Below are positions 25,649-36,348 of a stretch of DNA of 64,000 nucleotides, piece by piece. Numbering within the stretch: position 1 is the first letter of the stretch; every line of letters starts with the position of its first letter. The notes beneath the pieces were generated by a model. It saw nothing but the letters and a program-made list of their open reading frames with translations, did not search any database and was not told where the DNA came from. The translations under genes and the position numbers were made by a program. Source of the DNA: Saprospiraceae bacterium. Lineage in GTDB: Bacteria > Bacteroidota > Bacteroidia > Chitinophagales > Saprospiraceae. The stretch lies in assembly GCA_020628095.1 (NCBI GenBank), contig JAHDFP010000016.1, forward strand, positions 30,767 through 94,766. Reading direction: 5' to 3'.

Positions 25649-27253
25649 ATGAAAGTTATTGATATAGATATAGAGAATGTGCCTCAATTCTCACAAAAAG
25701 ATAGAGACTACCTTCTTGATACTGATAAATTCTCCTCTTTTACAAAATATGATTTCGATTTAGACGAAATCCCTCAAGTCATTGCTCATAGACAGACCTA
25801 CTCTACTGATAGAAAAACGCTAGTAGAGGCACTCCAGAATCAATACAAATCTGTCGAAACCTCACCAGTCACCCTCCAGAATCTAAACCTTCTATCAGAA
25901 GACAAGACATTCACTTTTACCACCGCCCATCAACCTAATCTCCTGACAGGACCATTATATTCCATTTATAAAATCTTGTCCGTTATCCGCATCAGCCAAC
26001 TAGCAAAGGAGAAATATCCAGATTATAATTTTGTCCCTGTGTTCGTTATTGGGTCAGAGGATCATGATTTTGAAGAGGTCAATCACTTGCACCTATTTAA
26101 GAAAAAAATCGTCTGGGATACAGATCAGAGTGGATCGGTTGGACAGTTTGACCTATCTGGATTAGCAGAGGTCATAACAGAGATCAAAGACATACTGGGA
26201 GAACAATCCAAGGCTAAAGAGCTAATAGAAGCCTGCGAGGCTTTTGCGAAAGAATCATCTGATTATGTCAGCTTTAGTTTTAAGGTATTTCATTATTTGT
26301 TTGATCAGTTTGGCTTGGTCATACTTAATATGGATAGGCCGATACTCAAGTCTAAATTTGGGGATATAATTGCTAAGGAAATAATTCATCAATCCAGTGT
26401 CCCTTTGGTCAGATCTGCACAAGAAGAGATCAAGGCATTGGGTTATGAGCCACAGACTTATATCCGCGATATTAATTTTTTTTATAGAAAAAAGGGAATA
26501 AGAAATAGAATAGAAAAAACAGGCGACAGCTATCAAGTCGTAGATACAGACATCGTCCTGACTAAAGACCAGATTATAGAAGAGGCTAAAAACCAAGCCG
26601 AGAACTTCAGCCCTAATGTACTCATGCGCCCTTTATATCAGGAAGTTATCTTGCCTAATCTCGCCTATGTAGGCGGTGGTGGCGAAATATCATATTGGCT
26701 CGAAAGAAAAACACAGTTTGGGCATTATGGTGTGCCATTTCCCATGCTTATAAGAAGGACTTCGGCTTTGATTACATCTACTTCCACCACAGGTCAAGCG
26801 GAAAAGATAGGACTAGGAATTACAGATTTTTTCCAACCCTCTAATTCCATAATAAAACAATACCTGACTCAAAGCGATAGCCCTGACTATCTTCTGGATG
26901 AGTACAAAAATAAAATCGAAGAACTATATAGTGCGCTAAACCAAAAGATAACGGATATAGATAAGTCCCTCCTATCTTCTGCCAACTCTGAGAAAACCAA
27001 AAGTCTAAAATCAATGGACTATCTCAGCGCCAAACTGAAAAAAAGCATCAAAGCCAAAGAAAGTGTCAACCTCAATCGGATAGAAAAAATAAGAAGTGCT
27101 TTGCTACCAGAAAATGGCCTACAAGAAAGACGAAATAACATCTTAGAGTACATATCCATGTATGGGGAGCAAATCATAGAGATGATGCTACCACACTGTA
27201 ACCCCTTCGATAAAAAACTGAAACTATTCGTTATGCAGCCTGAGGATCGCTAA
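25649..27253 (+). CDS. bshC: Bacillithiol biosynthesis cysteine-adding enzyme
   Basis: A 534-residue BshC, the last enzyme of bacillithiol synthesis, which adds cysteine to glucosaminyl-malate. Family segments seen: TTAHQPNLLTGPLYSIYKI (Rossmann-like nucleotidyl-transferase core with HQPN), VFVIGSEDHDFEEVNHLHLF, EVILPNLAYVGGGGEISYWLERK and the C-terminal coiled coil. BshA and BshB are not in the window. ATG 25649 was chosen on the promoter position. The 3' end overlaps accD, on the other strand, by 23 bases. Confidence 0.96.
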   Translation: MKVIDIDIENVPQFSQKDRDYLLDTDKFSSFTKYDFDLDEIPQVIAHRQTYSTDRKTLVEALQNQYKSVETSPVTLQNLNLLSEDKTFTFTTAHQPNLLTGPLYSIYKILSVIRISQLAKEKYPDYNFVPVFVIGSEDHDFEEVNHLHLFKKKIVWDTDQSGSVGQFDLSGLAEVITEIKDILGEQSKAKELIEACEAFAKESSDYVSFSFKVFHYLFDQFGLVILNMDRPILKSKFGDIIAKEIIHQSSVPLVRSAQEEIKALGYEPQTYIRDINFFYRKKGIRNRIEKTGDSYQVVDTDIVLTKDQIIEEAKNQAENFSPNVLMRPLYQEVILPNLAYVGGGGEISYWLERKTQFGHYGVPFPMLIRRTSALITSTSTTGQAEKIGLGITDFFQPSNSIIKQYLTQSDSPDYLLDEYKNKIEELYSALNQKITDIDKSLLSSANSEKTKSLKSMDYLSAKLKKSIKAKESVNLNRIEKIRSALLPENGLQERRNNILEYISMYGEQIIEMMLPHCNPFDKKLKLFVMQPEDR

Positions 27254-28085
27254 AGAGTGTCAGCAGATCGGCCAGCTTAGTTCTGAGAGACTTACGATCC
27301 ACTATAAAGTCCAGAAAGCCATGCTCCAATAGGAACTCAGAACTCTGAAATCCCTCTGGCAAATCTCTCTTAATCGTCTCTTTGATAACGCGCGGTCCGG
27401 CGAAACCTATCAAGGCTCCAGGCTCAGAAAAATTAATATCACCTAGCATCGCGAAAGATGCGGTGACACCACCCGTCGTCGGATCAGTGAGGAAAGAAAA
27501 GTATGGGATTTTCTTTCTGGCGAGCTGAGATAGCTTGGCTGAGGTTTTGGCCATCTGCATAAGCGAAAAGGCAGATTCCATCATGCGCGCACCGCCTGAC
27601 TTGGAGATATTCATATATGGAATTTTGTGCTCGATGCAGTAATCCACCGAGCGTGATATTTTCTCTCCTACCACAGACCCCATAGACCCTCCTATAAAGC
27701 TAAAATCCATCGCAGAAATCAAAATGGGCTTCTTAGCTATTTTGCCTACGGCTACCGTAATGGCTTCGTTGAGATGGGTCTTTTCCTTGGCCTTGACCAG
27801 TCTGTCCTTATAGTCTACAAGATCGGTGAACTCTAAAAAGTCCTTAGATACAAGATTATCAAAAAGTATATCATACTTACCATCAAATAACAACTCAAAA
27901 TAATCATAAGACCCTATGCGCGTATGATACTCACACTTGGGACAGATATAATAATTATCGCGTAGCTCCTTGACGGTAATGGTCTCGTTACATTTTTTGC
28001 ACTTATACCATAGCCCATCAGGTGCTTCCTTTTTGTTCTTTGTAGCCGTCTGTATGCCTTCCTTAAATCTTTTAAACCATCCCAT
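27231..28085 (-). CDS. accD: Acetyl-CoA carboxylase carboxyltransferase subunit beta
   Basis: A 284-residue AccD that transfers carboxyl from biotin to acetyl-CoA in fatty acid synthesis. The N-terminal zinc ribbon is visible (CKKC at about 28-31 and CPKC at about 48-51). The catalytic core has SFIGGSMGSVVGEKI, SGGARMMESAFSLMQMAK, DPTTGGVTASFAMLGD and EPGALIGFAGPRVI. Converges with bshC with a 23-base overlap. Partner AccA is not in the window. Confidence 0.96.
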   Translation of the reverse strand: MGWFKRFKEGIQTATKNKKEAPDGLWYKCKKCNETITVKELRDNYYICPKCEYHTRIGSYDYFELLFDGKYDILFDNLVSKDFLEFTDLVDYKDRLVKAKEKTHLNEAITVAVGKIAKKPILISAMDFSFIGGSMGSVVGEKISRSVDYCIEHKIPYMNISKSGGARMMESAFSLMQMAKTSAKLSQLARKKIPYFSFLTDPTTGGVTASFAMLGDINFSEPGALIGFAGPRVIKETIKRDLPEGFQSSEFLLEHGFLDFIVDRKSLRTKLADLLTLFSDPQAA

Positions 28086-28275
28086 TATTGACTATTGTGA
28101 TTATTGGGGATACTATGTGGGATAAAAATTTGCAGAATACAAGGATAATGATTTCAATCCTATATATAATGCAGAACGATCAAAAAAATCAAGCACAATC
28201 GGTAAAGTATTGATAATCAATATTATAATTTATGAGCTAAGCTATACCTATGACCGTATACTCATCAGTAAGCAT

Positions 28276-28305
28276 AAAAAAAGGTGGTCAAGAAACTTGA
28301 CCACC
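28276..28305 (-). terminator. Strong terminator of the 28.3-28.7 kb secreted protein gene
   Basis: A perfect 10-bp stem GGTGGTCAAG/CTTGACCACC (28283-28292 and 28296-28305) with a 3-nt loop, followed on the minus strand by a run of seven T. It lies 27 bases beyond the stop of the secreted-protein gene. In the rest of the 28086-28332 gap I see only AT-rich DNA and no gene. Confidence 0.85.
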
Positions 28306-28332
28306 TGAGGTAAATTGATATGCGCTAGAATA

Positions 28333-28704
28333 TTATCTTATAGTAACCTTTGTGAATTTAATTTCTTTCTGACCGTCAAACATAAATCCTAATTTGTGAT
28401 CTCCACTATCGAATAAGGCCTTAGATATCTTCACCTTATTAGCCATCACAGGTAGTTGGAACTCTAACTGACCTCCTTCATTGAATATCTGTATGAAGCT
28501 GATGTCCTGACCTGTAGAAAATTCGAATGTCTGACTCTGTGAGTTAAAAGTCGCCGCAGTAAACAACTCTGCCGACTCTTGATGCACAGTAACTTCTACT
28601 TTTTCGGCTTTGATAATTTTCACCGTATTAGTAGGGTTAGCTGATGCTGTAAGTTGTGTCCCGAAGATTGTAACGATGAAGATTAAATTGATTAGTGTTT
28701 TCAT
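28333..28704 (-). CDS. Small secreted protein with beta-sandwich-like tail, 123 aa
   Basis: A 123-residue exported protein with a clear signal peptide (MKTLINLIFIVTIFGTQLTASANP). The rest alternates short beta strands (IIKAEKVEVTVHQ, SFIQIFNEGGQLEFQL) and ends KISKALFDSGDHKLGFMFDG...IKFTKVTIR. This resembles the seven-stranded sandwich of T9SS type A sorting domains but without the classic PNP entry, so it may be a stand-alone surface or periplasmic protein. Function unknown. ATG 28704 is chosen since the upstream ATG would precede the signal peptide by 17 residues. Confidence 0.72.
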   Translation of the reverse strand: MKTLINLIFIVTIFGTQLTASANPTNTVKIIKAEKVEVTVHQESAELFTAATFNSQSQTFEFSTGQDISFIQIFNEGGQLEFQLPVMANKVKISKALFDSGDHKLGFMFDGQKEIKFTKVTIR

Positions 28705-28851
28705 AACTTTTAACTTTAACTGTTTCAAACTTATAGCTGAAAGCAGCTCAATCAAAGTCCTTAAGCCCTACACGCTTACCTGATCTATCCACATTGGCAC
28801 TACACAGGCCCATAAGTAGCTGATAAGTGTAGTAACGCCGACAAATAGAAA

Positions 28852-29880
28852 TCAATATCTATAAGACTGGACTTGATTGATAAGATGTTTGACATTATCC
28901 AGCGGTGTATCTGGGTATACACCATGCCCAAGATTAAAGATATGACGACCGCCAAAGTCGTTTATCGTATCTGTTACTTGTCGCGTAATATGCTCTGGAT
29001 GGCCATATAGCACACAAGGATCGAGATTACCCTGTGCCACCATATCATGTCCATGATCCGATCTAAATGCAGCCGCAGATAAGGTCCAATCTATTCCGAT
29101 AACATCAGGAGACAAATTAATTATATCCTCCATTGCAAAATATGCGCCTTTGGAAAATATAATAACGGGGACATCAGTAATAGATTCTCTGATTCTCCTG
29201 AGATACGGAATACAAAACTCTTTGTACAAAGACTCATTAAGCAATCCAGCCCAAGAATCGAATACCTGTACGACATCTACGCCAGATTGTATTTTCAATC
29301 GTAGATAAGCTATAATAGTCTCTGTGATCTTATCTAATAAGATGTGCGCCAGCTTGGGTTCTTTGTAAAGGAAGGCTTTGGCCTTAGAGAAGGTTTTAGA
29401 TCCCTGACCTTCTAGCATATAAGAAAACAAAGTCCACGGCGCACCACTAAATCCGATCAATGGAACACGATTACCCAGTAGTCTCTTAGTATGCGTGAGG
29501 GCATCATAGACGTAAGTCAATCTCTCAGCCGCTTTCTCACCCTGCAATAAGTTTTCTATCTGTGAGGCAGAACTAATGGTCTCTGGAAAATATGGTCCTT
29601 TCTTTTCTATCAACTCATAAGGCAATCCCATCGCCTCAGGTATCACCAAGATATCTGAAAATATAATAGCCGCATCGACACCTAATATATCCACAGGCTG
29701 CACCGTCACCTCCGCCGCCAAATGTGGGGTCGTCACCAATTCTATAAATCCAGAAAGAGATTGTCTTATAGCGCGATACTCAGGTAGTATACGACCAGCT
29801 TGTCTCATCAGCCAGATAGGTGGCCTCTCCACTTTTTCTTTGGCAATGGTTCTCAACAAAAGATCATTCTCTATCCCCAT
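28852..29880 (-). CDS. hemE: Uroporphyrinogen decarboxylase
   Basis: A 342-residue HemE that converts uroporphyrinogen III to coproporphyrinogen III in haem synthesis. The signature RPPIWLMRQAGRILPEYR is at about 19-36 and GFSGAPWTLFSYMLEG at about 143-158. QVFDSWAGLL and the C-terminal IFNLGHGVYPDTP are also typical. A 48-base divergent region separates it from dapB. Confidence 0.97.
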   Translation of the reverse strand: MGIENDLLLRTIAKEKVERPPIWLMRQAGRILPEYRAIRQSLSGFIELVTTPHLAAEVTVQPVDILGVDAAIIFSDILVIPEAMGLPYELIEKKGPYFPETISSASQIENLLQGEKAAERLTYVYDALTHTKRLLGNRVPLIGFSGAPWTLFSYMLEGQGSKTFSKAKAFLYKEPKLAHILLDKITETIIAYLRLKIQSGVDVVQVFDSWAGLLNESLYKEFCIPYLRRIRESITDVPVIIFSKGAYFAMEDIINLSPDVIGIDWTLSAAAFRSDHGHDMVAQGNLDPCVLYGHPEHITRQVTDTINDFGGRHIFNLGHGVYPDTPLDNVKHLINQVQSYRY

Positions 29881-29928
29881 AGTGCTGTTATTTCTATTGC
29901 TATTTTTGAGCCATCAAAGATAATCCTT

Positions 29929-30672
29929 ATGACGTACTCACCTAATAAACTCAATATCGCTCTATTTGGTTATGGAAAAATGGGAAAATCTATAGAGAAG
30001 ATTGCACTAGACAAGGGGCATCAGATCGGATTGGTCGTGGGACGGAATAATGTTTCTGATCTAGGTGCGAATGATCTGAAAGGAATAGATGTGGCTATAG
30101 AATTTACAGAGCCAGAAGCGGCTTATAATAATCTCAGATTATTAAGTACTCATGGTGTCAATACGATAAGCGGTACGACTGGATGGTTGGACCATTATGA
30201 GGAAATAAAATCCTTATATGAGGAGCACAATTGCGGATTTATGTATGCTTCTAATTTCAGCATAGGCGTTAATTTGTTTTTCGAAATAAATAAATATGCT
30301 GCCAGACTAATGAGTCGATTCCCAGATTATAAGATAGAAATAGAAGAAATACATCATACCGAAAAGAAAGATGCGCCTAGTGGCACGGCCATTACCTTGG
30401 CACAGCAGATTATAGATAATCATCCCAGCAAATCCAATTGGGTCAACCGAGAAACTAATAACCCAACAGAACTCAATATCATATCAGAAAGAAAACCAAA
30501 AGTCAAGGGTACGCATATCATCCAATACAACCATAAAGTCGATCAAATTGTACTAAGGCATGATGCTCACTCTAGAGAGGGCTTTGCTCAGGGTGCAGTA
30601 ATGGCTGCAGAATGGATTGCAGTCAGGAATGGTGTTTTTAGCTTTGGGGATATGATGACGGATATGGCATAG
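29929..30672 (+). CDS. dapB: 4-Hydroxy-tetrahydrodipicolinate reductase
   Basis: A 247-residue DapB of the diaminopimelate/lysine pathway (NAD(P)H-dependent). The Rossmann loop is LFGYGKMGKSIEKI, followed by the catalytic EIHHTEKKDAPSGTAI and the FAQGAVMAAEWI tail. ATG 29929 is chosen, since the upstream ATG 29800 would extend 43 residues antisense into hemE. It makes the mDAP used by Mpl-type ligases of the same window. Confidence 0.95.
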   Translation: MTYSPNKLNIALFGYGKMGKSIEKIALDKGHQIGLVVGRNNVSDLGANDLKGIDVAIEFTEPEAAYNNLRLLSTHGVNTISGTTGWLDHYEEIKSLYEEHNCGFMYASNFSIGVNLFFEINKYAARLMSRFPDYKIEIEEIHHTEKKDAPSGTAITLAQQIIDNHPSKSNWVNRETNNPTELNIISERKPKVKGTHIIQYNHKVDQIVLRHDAHSREGFAQGAVMAAEWIAVRNGVFSFGDMMTDMA

Positions 30673-30691
30673 ATACACATTCAGAAACAAA

Positions 30692-30722
30692 AAAAGGTGA
30701 CCAAATCAATGATCACCTTTTC
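30692..30722. terminator. Bidirectional terminator between dapB and the TPR gene
   Basis: AAAAGGTGA (30692-30700) pairs with TCACCTTTT (30713-30721) with an inner mismatch, flanked by A and T runs on both sides, so it can serve both converging genes. Confidence 0.7.
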
Positions 30723-30745
30723 TTTACTTATTGTCAAAGCAATTC

Positions 30746-32023
30746 TTACTTTAAACCTTCTATTTTTTCTTTGTACGTCTTAGACTTTTCTAAATCATTA
30801 AGCCTTGCATATATCTCTGAGAGTGCAATCAAAGTATTTCTATCGCTACCATTTAGTTTTTCTGCTGTCACGAAAAATGGCAATGCCTCACCAAATATCG
30901 CATCCATCTCAGACTTGGTCTGATCGTATTTTTTCATACCCGCAGAAGAAAGATCCTCCGAGAGATCATTAAGCTTATCTACGTAGGTCGCCGCCTTGTT
31001 GTAATAAAGAGCTCCCATACTATACGTTGCATCAAAGTTATTAGGTTCTCTGTCTAGTACTTCCTTATAGTAACTTGCTGCCTTATCGAAATAATTACTT
31101 GCCGCTTCCTCATCACCATCTTTTTTCATCTGCGTGTGTAACTGATCATAGACGCTACCAAGTGTGTTATATACCGAAAGGTTATCTGGTTCTTTTTCTA
31201 TAGCCATCTCTAATTTGCCAATCAGCTTATCTAACTCTCCTTTAGTTAAGTAGTGATTGATCTCAGCAAATAACAGCGCTGTGTCATCTGGATTAGCCTC
31301 TCTTCCTGCTGCAAGGTATCCTAATGCTTCCTCTTCGTTCTTATCTTTATTTATATTGTAAAGTGCTTCGTACACGAACGCATCCGCTTTACCCGACTCC
31401 ATCAACATTTGGAATATAGGTGCAGAATCTTCCAATCGTCCGCCTTGATAACCTGAGGCTGCCGTAGCAAACAGATGATCATTAACCATAGCCTCATCTT
31501 TGAGCCTACTTTCTTTGCCTAATTTGGATAATATCTGGTATGCGCCATAAGCCGCATTATAATAATCAAAAGCGCTGCTATAATCCTCTGTCTGATAAGC
31601 GCTATATCCAAAGTTATTAAGGTATAACTCAGAATCTTGCAATCCGTAAGTGATATCCTTCTGCCTTTTCTTGTCCCCTAATTCAAAGGCTTGTTTGAGC
31701 GCATTAAATGCATCTATAGGACCAGATGGATTGACTAATGTATAGTCTCCCATTTGAGTATTTAAAAACTCCTTCTCTGCAACTTGATTAAGCAATTTAG
31801 CTTTTGATACTAGATACTTAGCATCACCTTTTAGAGCATCAGACTCTAATGCTGTATTCATTTGTGCTATGGCATTAGCCAGATCGTTAGCACTGACGCC
31901 ATCTTTACCATCGAATTTTTTGATAACCTTTTCGGCACTTTTAAAGTCTTTGGACGGATCCTGAGACACGGCTGTACCTACTAACAATAACATCATAGGT
32001 ATGACGAATAAAAACTTTTTCAT
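30746..32023 (-). CDS. Exported TPR-repeat protein
   Basis: A 425-residue exported protein with a signal peptide (MKKFLFVIPMMLLLVGTAVSQ). Tetratricopeptide-type helical pairs run through the whole chain; the clearest are around residues 275-345 (PDNLSVYNTLGSVYDQLH, NNFDATYSMGALYYNKAA). The family in Bacteroidota is periplasmic or outer-membrane associated and of unknown function. It is a single gene between dapB and gyrA; no known partner here. Confidence 0.85.
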   Translation of the reverse strand: MKKFLFVIPMMLLLVGTAVSQDPSKDFKSAEKVIKKFDGKDGVSANDLANAIAQMNTALESDALKGDAKYLVSKAKLLNQVAEKEFLNTQMGDYTLVNPSGPIDAFNALKQAFELGDKKRQKDITYGLQDSELYLNNFGYSAYQTEDYSSAFDYYNAAYGAYQILSKLGKESRLKDEAMVNDHLFATAASGYQGGRLEDSAPIFQMLMESGKADAFVYEALYNINKDKNEEEALGYLAAGREANPDDTALLFAEINHYLTKGELDKLIGKLEMAIEKEPDNLSVYNTLGSVYDQLHTQMKKDGDEEAASNYFDKAASYYKEVLDREPNNFDATYSMGALYYNKAATYVDKLNDLSEDLSSAGMKKYDQTKSEMDAIFGEALPFFVTAEKLNGSDRNTLIALSEIYARLNDLEKSKTYKEKIEGLK

Positions 32024-32235
32024 TTGTAATTAAATTTGAATTTGTTGATTGTATCCTAACACAATATATATACTCCAAAGGTGAATCGAAAATCTTTAAA
32101 AAATGTTAAGATTTCCTTTGCCTTATGTTAATCAATATTTTATTGACCCATTTAAATAAAGATACTTTCTTGTCGTCTAATCAAACTTCTACTTAAGAAT
32201 CAGCACAGCACAACCTAACTTATATCAATGAATCA

Positions 32236-34710
32236 TTATTCTTCTTCGTCACCACTGCCATCATCCCCTGCTACGATGGCTATATCTGCAATGGAATCAG
32301 CAGAGTCTAATTTTATGACTTTGACACCCTGAGTGGCTCTTCCCATCACACGGATGTCATCTACTTTCATACGAATAATGATGCCATTCTTAGTCGTTAT
32401 CATGAGATCGTCGGTATCCGATACAAGTTTAACCGACGCCACTTTTCCTGTCTTATCCGTGATTTGCATATTTTTCATACCCTTTCCACCTCTTCCGATT
32501 ATAGAATAATCATTGACATCTGATCTCTTACCAAATCCATTTTCCGAGACCACCATGATCGCCTTACCAGCTTCTGCGGTATCGTCGATCAACATTCCCA
32601 CAATCTCATCACCAGCAGCCTCATCTATTTTCATACCTCTGACACCTGAGGCGGTTCTACCCATAGATCTGAGATTAGACTCGTTAAATCTAATGGCTCT
32701 CCCCTCTTTACTTGCCAATATGATATTAGTCGTACCATTGGTCAATTTAGCTTCCAGTAAGTTGTCATCATCTCTTATGGTAATGGCATTGATACCATTA
32801 GTACGTGGTCTGGAGTATTGCTCTACTGGAGTTTTCTTGACCACACCATTCTTAGTAGCGAAGACGATATAGTTGTTATTGATAAATTCTTCGTCCGTCA
32901 GATCTTCTATCAGGATGTAAGCCTTGACCTTGTCATCTTTAGTGAGATTAACAATATTCTGTATGGCCCTTCCTGTCGCCGTCTTAGATCCCTCCGGTAT
33001 CTCAAATGCCCTCAACCAAAAACATCGTCCACGCTCAGTAAATAGCAAGAGATAGTTATGATTATTAGCGACAAATATATGCTCGAGATAATCCTCATTA
33101 CGTGTCTTAGATCCCTTCGATCCACGTCCGCCTCTGGACTGAGTCCTGTATTCTTTGGAGTTCGTTCTTTTGATATATCCTAAATTAGATATGGTCACGA
33201 CGACTTCCTCATTAGGTATTATGTCTTCTATATTAATCTCGCCATCAGCATAGGTAATCTCGGTTCTTCTTTCATCTCCGAATCTTTCCTTTATATCTCC
33301 TAGCTCCTCTTTGATGATGGTTCTCTGACGTCCTTCGTTAGCCAGAATGTCTTTGAGATCATCTATATAGATCATAAGCTCCTCGTATTCTTTGCGGAGC
33401 TTTTCCATTTCGAGATTGACGAGTTTCTGCAATCTCATTTCCAGTATCGCCTTAGCCTGTATCTCCGAAAGATCCAAGGCCGCCATCAATTTTTCTTTGG
33501 CTTCCTCTACAGTCTTAGAGCTTCTTATGATACGGATGACCTCATCTATGTTATCTATAGCTTTTATAAGCCCTTCCAGTATATGAGCACGTTCTTCTGC
33601 TTTCTTGAGATCGTACTGGGTTCTTCTGACGATAACCTCTAATCGGAACTTGACAAATTCTTCGAGTATCTGCTTGAGATTAAGTTGCTGCGGTCTACCA
33701 TTGACCAGAGCCACATTATTGACACCAAAAGAAGATTGCAAGGGTGTAAACTTGAACAACTTACTGAGGACAACACTGGCGATAGCATCCCTTTTGATTT
33801 CTACGACGATGCGCATTCCCTTTCTGTCCGACTCATCCCTGATCTCTCTGATACCTTCTATCTTACCTTCGTTGACCAGATCAGCGACTTTTTTGACCAA
33901 GTTCGCTTTATTGACCTGAAAAGGGATTTCTGTGATGATGATCACCTCACCACCTGTCTTAGTGGTTTCTATTTCTGCCAGACCTCTGACGACAACACGT
34001 CCTTTACCTGTATGAAAAGCCTGCTTGACCCCTTCTAATCCATAGATAATACCACCAGTCGGAAAGTCTGGAGCCTTAATGTGCTCCATGAGTTCATCTA
34101 TGGTAATCTCCGGGTTATCTATCATGGCTATCGTACCATCGATAACCTCCGACAGATTATGAGGCAGCATATTAGTTGCCATACCGACGGCAATACCCTG
34201 CGCTCCATTGACCAGTAGATTAGGATATTTCGCTGGTAAGACGGTTGGTTCCTCCAGTGAGTCATCAAAATTGAGCCTGAAATCAACCGTATCCTTGCCT
34301 ATATCTTGTAACAACTCATCACTGAGTCTCTCCAGTCGAGCCTCTGTATACCTCATGGCTGCGGGACTATCACCGTCTATAGATCCCTTATTACCCTGTA
34401 CGTCTACAAGCGGATTACGCATCGACCAAGGCTGTCCCATACGGATCATCGCCTCATAGACGGAGCTATCACCATGAGGGTGATATTTACCCAATACCTC
34501 ACCGACAACCCTTGCAGATTTCTTGTGAGGCTTGTTATATGCCAATCCCAGATCATCCATGCCGTATAGTATTCTGCGGTGTACCGGCTTAAGACCATCA
34601 CGCACATCAGGCAGGGCACGGGAGACAATCACCGACATAGAATAATCTATATACGCTGACTTCATCTGATCTTCGATATTGACTGGTATAATCCTCTGAT
34701 TATCTGCCAT
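32236..34710 (-). CDS. gyrA: DNA gyrase subunit A
   Basis: An 824-residue GyrA. The breakage-reunion domain carries the catalytic tyrosine in [10 protein letters not shown] (about 122), the quinolone region ([18 protein letters not shown]) keeps Ser at the 83-equivalent position and Glu at the 87-equivalent, so no resistance change is evident. The C-terminal pinwheel contains repeated GRGGKG and YLEHIF-type blades with the GyrA box at [10 protein letters not shown]. It ends in an acidic tail (DDGSGDEEE). GyrB is elsewhere. Confidence 0.97.
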   Translation of the reverse strand: MADNQRIIPVNIEDQMKSAYIDYSMSVIVSRALPDVRDGLKPVHRRILYGMDDLGLAYNKPHKKSARVVGEVLGKYHPHGDSSVYEAMIRMGQPWSMRNPLVDVQGNKGSIDGDSPAAMRYTEARLERLSDELLQDIGKDTVDFRLNFDDSLEEPTVLPAKYPNLLVNGAQGIAVGMATNMLPHNLSEVIDGTIAMIDNPEITIDELMEHIKAPDFPTGGIIYGLEGVKQAFHTGKGRVVVRGLAEIETTKTGGEVIIITEIPFQVNKANLVKKVADLVNEGKIEGIREIRDESDRKGMRIVVEIKRDAIASVVLSKLFKFTPLQSSFGVNNVALVNGRPQQLNLKQILEEFVKFRLEVIVRRTQYDLKKAEERAHILEGLIKAIDNIDEVIRIIRSSKTVEEAKEKLMAALDLSEIQAKAILEMRLQKLVNLEMEKLRKEYEELMIYIDDLKDILANEGRQRTIIKEELGDIKERFGDERRTEITYADGEINIEDIIPNEEVVVTISNLGYIKRTNSKEYRTQSRGGRGSKGSKTRNEDYLEHIFVANNHNYLLLFTERGRCFWLRAFEIPEGSKTATGRAIQNIVNLTKDDKVKAYILIEDLTDEEFINNNYIVFATKNGVVKKTPVEQYSRPRTNGINAITIRDDDNLLEAKLTNGTTNIILASKEGRAIRFNESNLRSMGRTASGVRGMKIDEAAGDEIVGMLIDDTAEAGKAIMVVSENGFGKRSDVNDYSIIGRGGKGMKNMQITDKTGKVASVKLVSDTDDLMITTKNGIIIRMKVDDIRVMGRATQGVKVIKLDSADSIADIAIVAGDDGSGDEEE

Positions 34711-34819
34711 TTATATATAAGGTATTAGTATAAAAATAAGAGTGTAAATATACTCATAATAGTACAGTTAACCAATTTTAAACCACCTCTTACGATGAAC
34801 CTTTATGCCTCTATTTTAT

Positions 34820-34827
34820 TAGGTTTG
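34820..34827 (+). promoter_or_regulatory. Bacteroidota-type -7 box upstream of ubiE
   Basis: TAGGTTTG fits TAnnTTTG and ends 53 bases before the ubiE ATG. No good TTG is found at -33, so this is moderate evidence only. Confidence 0.5.
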
Positions 34828-34880
34828 TAACTCTATATTTCGCTAAGAAATCTATCGACACTAATCCAGTATTCTTAATA

Positions 34881-35630
34881 ATGAATAACACTGATACATT
34901 GGAACAAAAACTCGTCAAACCATACTCCCAAGAAGGATCTAAAAAGCAACAGGTCACCGAGATGTTTGATAACATCGCACCCAAATATGACTTTCTCAAT
35001 CGCATCCTCTCTCTGGGTATAGATAAAATCTGGAGAAAAAAAGCTATCAACAATCTTAATTCTACTGATCACAGGAAAATACTGGATGTGGCCACTGGAA
35101 CAGCCGATGTCGCCATAGAAATCAACAAACAACTCAAACCAGACGAAATCATAGGACTGGATATCTCCTCTGAGATGATCAATTATGGCAAAAAAAAGAT
35201 CAACAAGGCCAATCTCTCAGATACCATCAGCCTCGAAGTCGGTGACAGCGAAAACATGCGCTTTTCAGACAAGAGCTTTGATGCGGTGACGGTGGCTTTT
35301 GGGGTGCGGAACTTTGGTAATCTGGAGGCTGGACTGGCTGAGATACATCGTGTCCTCAGAAACAAGGGCAAAGTGGTCATCTTAGAATTTTCTAAGCCCA
35401 AAGTCTTCCCACTAAAACAACTTTTCAATTTTTATTTTAAGCACATTCTTCCAAAAATAGGAAACAAAACATCCAAGGATGACAATGCTTATGACTACCT
35501 TTATGAGTCGGTTCAGGTTTTTCCAGATTACGAAAAATTTGCTGCCATACTTAAAAAGGTCGGATTTCGTTCTATAGAGTGGAAATCGATGACGATAGGC
35601 ATATGCACGGTATACACAGGTATAAAATAA
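34881..35630 (+). CDS. ubiE: Demethylmenaquinone methyltransferase
   Basis: A 249-residue SAM-dependent methyltransferase of the UbiE/MenG family that makes menaquinone in these organisms. N-terminal MFDNIAPKYDFLNRILSLGID and the SAM loop ILDVATGTADVA are the family signatures; FDAVTVAFGVRNF and VYTGIK complete it. Its end overlaps porT by 28 bases, a pairing conserved in the phylum. Confidence 0.96.
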   Translation: MNNTDTLEQKLVKPYSQEGSKKQQVTEMFDNIAPKYDFLNRILSLGIDKIWRKKAINNLNSTDHRKILDVATGTADVAIEINKQLKPDEIIGLDISSEMINYGKKKINKANLSDTISLEVGDSENMRFSDKSFDAVTVAFGVRNFGNLEAGLAEIHRVLRNKGKVVILEFSKPKVFPLKQLFNFYFKHILPKIGNKTSKDDNAYDYLYESVQVFPDYEKFAAILKKVGFRSIEWKSMTIGICTVYTGIK

Positions 35631-36340
35631 TCTTATTGGTCGGCTTATTAGTCGGCTGTTTTCTGACATCTGACGCGCAGGTCAGACCCAAAGGCAACTA
35701 TAACTTCTGGGATTATCAGCAAAAGCCATTTTACTTTGGTCTGACCCTCGGGATGCACAGTACAGGTTACCTCACGACTAAGTCTAGACAATTTGTTCAA
35801 GAGGATTCCATATTTACAGTAGCTGGAGCAGACAAACCAGGTCTACACGTCAATATTATTACCAATCTTAAGATAGGTCAATACTTTGATTTTAGGATTA
35901 TACCCGGTTTTGCTTTTTCTGAGAGACGCTTAATATATGACAGGATAGACCTCGATACAAAACTACCTGTACAAACATTCGAAAAAGTAGAATCTGTATT
36001 CTTGGAGCTTCCTTTGCTATTACGATTCAAATCAGAGCCGTATAAAGACAAAAGGCTCTTCGTCGTGTCAGGATTGAAATACAGTTATGACGTCGCAACT
36101 AACTCTAGACTACGGGAAGAAAATCTCTCTAAATTTATCCAGATATCGCCGCATGATTTCCAGTTTGAGATAGGTGTCGGGATGCAGATGTTTTTTCCAT
36201 TCTTTATCTTCTCACCGGAGATTAAGTTTTCGCATGGTATCGGCAATATCCACATACTCAATAACAGCAAAGTAGAATCCACTGTGATAGATAAGATCAC
36301 CTCTCGTGCGTTGACTATATCATTCCACTTCGAGGGATAA
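35603..36340 (+). CDS. porT: Type IX secretion system protein PorT
   Basis: A 245-residue outer-membrane barrel of the T9SS. A hydrophobic signal (about residues 6-21) is followed by the PorT pattern: KPFYFGLTLGMHST, GLHVNIITNLKIGQYFDFRIIPG, FLELPLLLRFKS, and FIFSPEIKFSHGIGN near the C terminus. ATG 35603 lies within the ubiE end, as is usual for the ubiE-porT pair. Its presence agrees with the T9SS-type sorting domains seen at 9 kb. Confidence 0.9.
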   Translation: MHGIHRYKIILLVGLLVGCFLTSDAQVRPKGNYNFWDYQQKPFYFGLTLGMHSTGYLTTKSRQFVQEDSIFTVAGADKPGLHVNIITNLKIGQYFDFRIIPGFAFSERRLIYDRIDLDTKLPVQTFEKVESVFLELPLLLRFKSEPYKDKRLFVVSGLKYSYDVATNSRLREENLSKFIQISPHDFQFEIGVGMQMFFPFFIFSPEIKFSHGIGNIHILNNSKVESTVIDKITSRALTISFHFEG

Positions 36341-36348
36341 GACGCTGA

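Noticed and set aside
29800..29928. Longer dapB start at 29800
   Set aside because: It would extend antisense into hemE and add 43 residues before the Rossmann fold; ATG 29929 is the family start.
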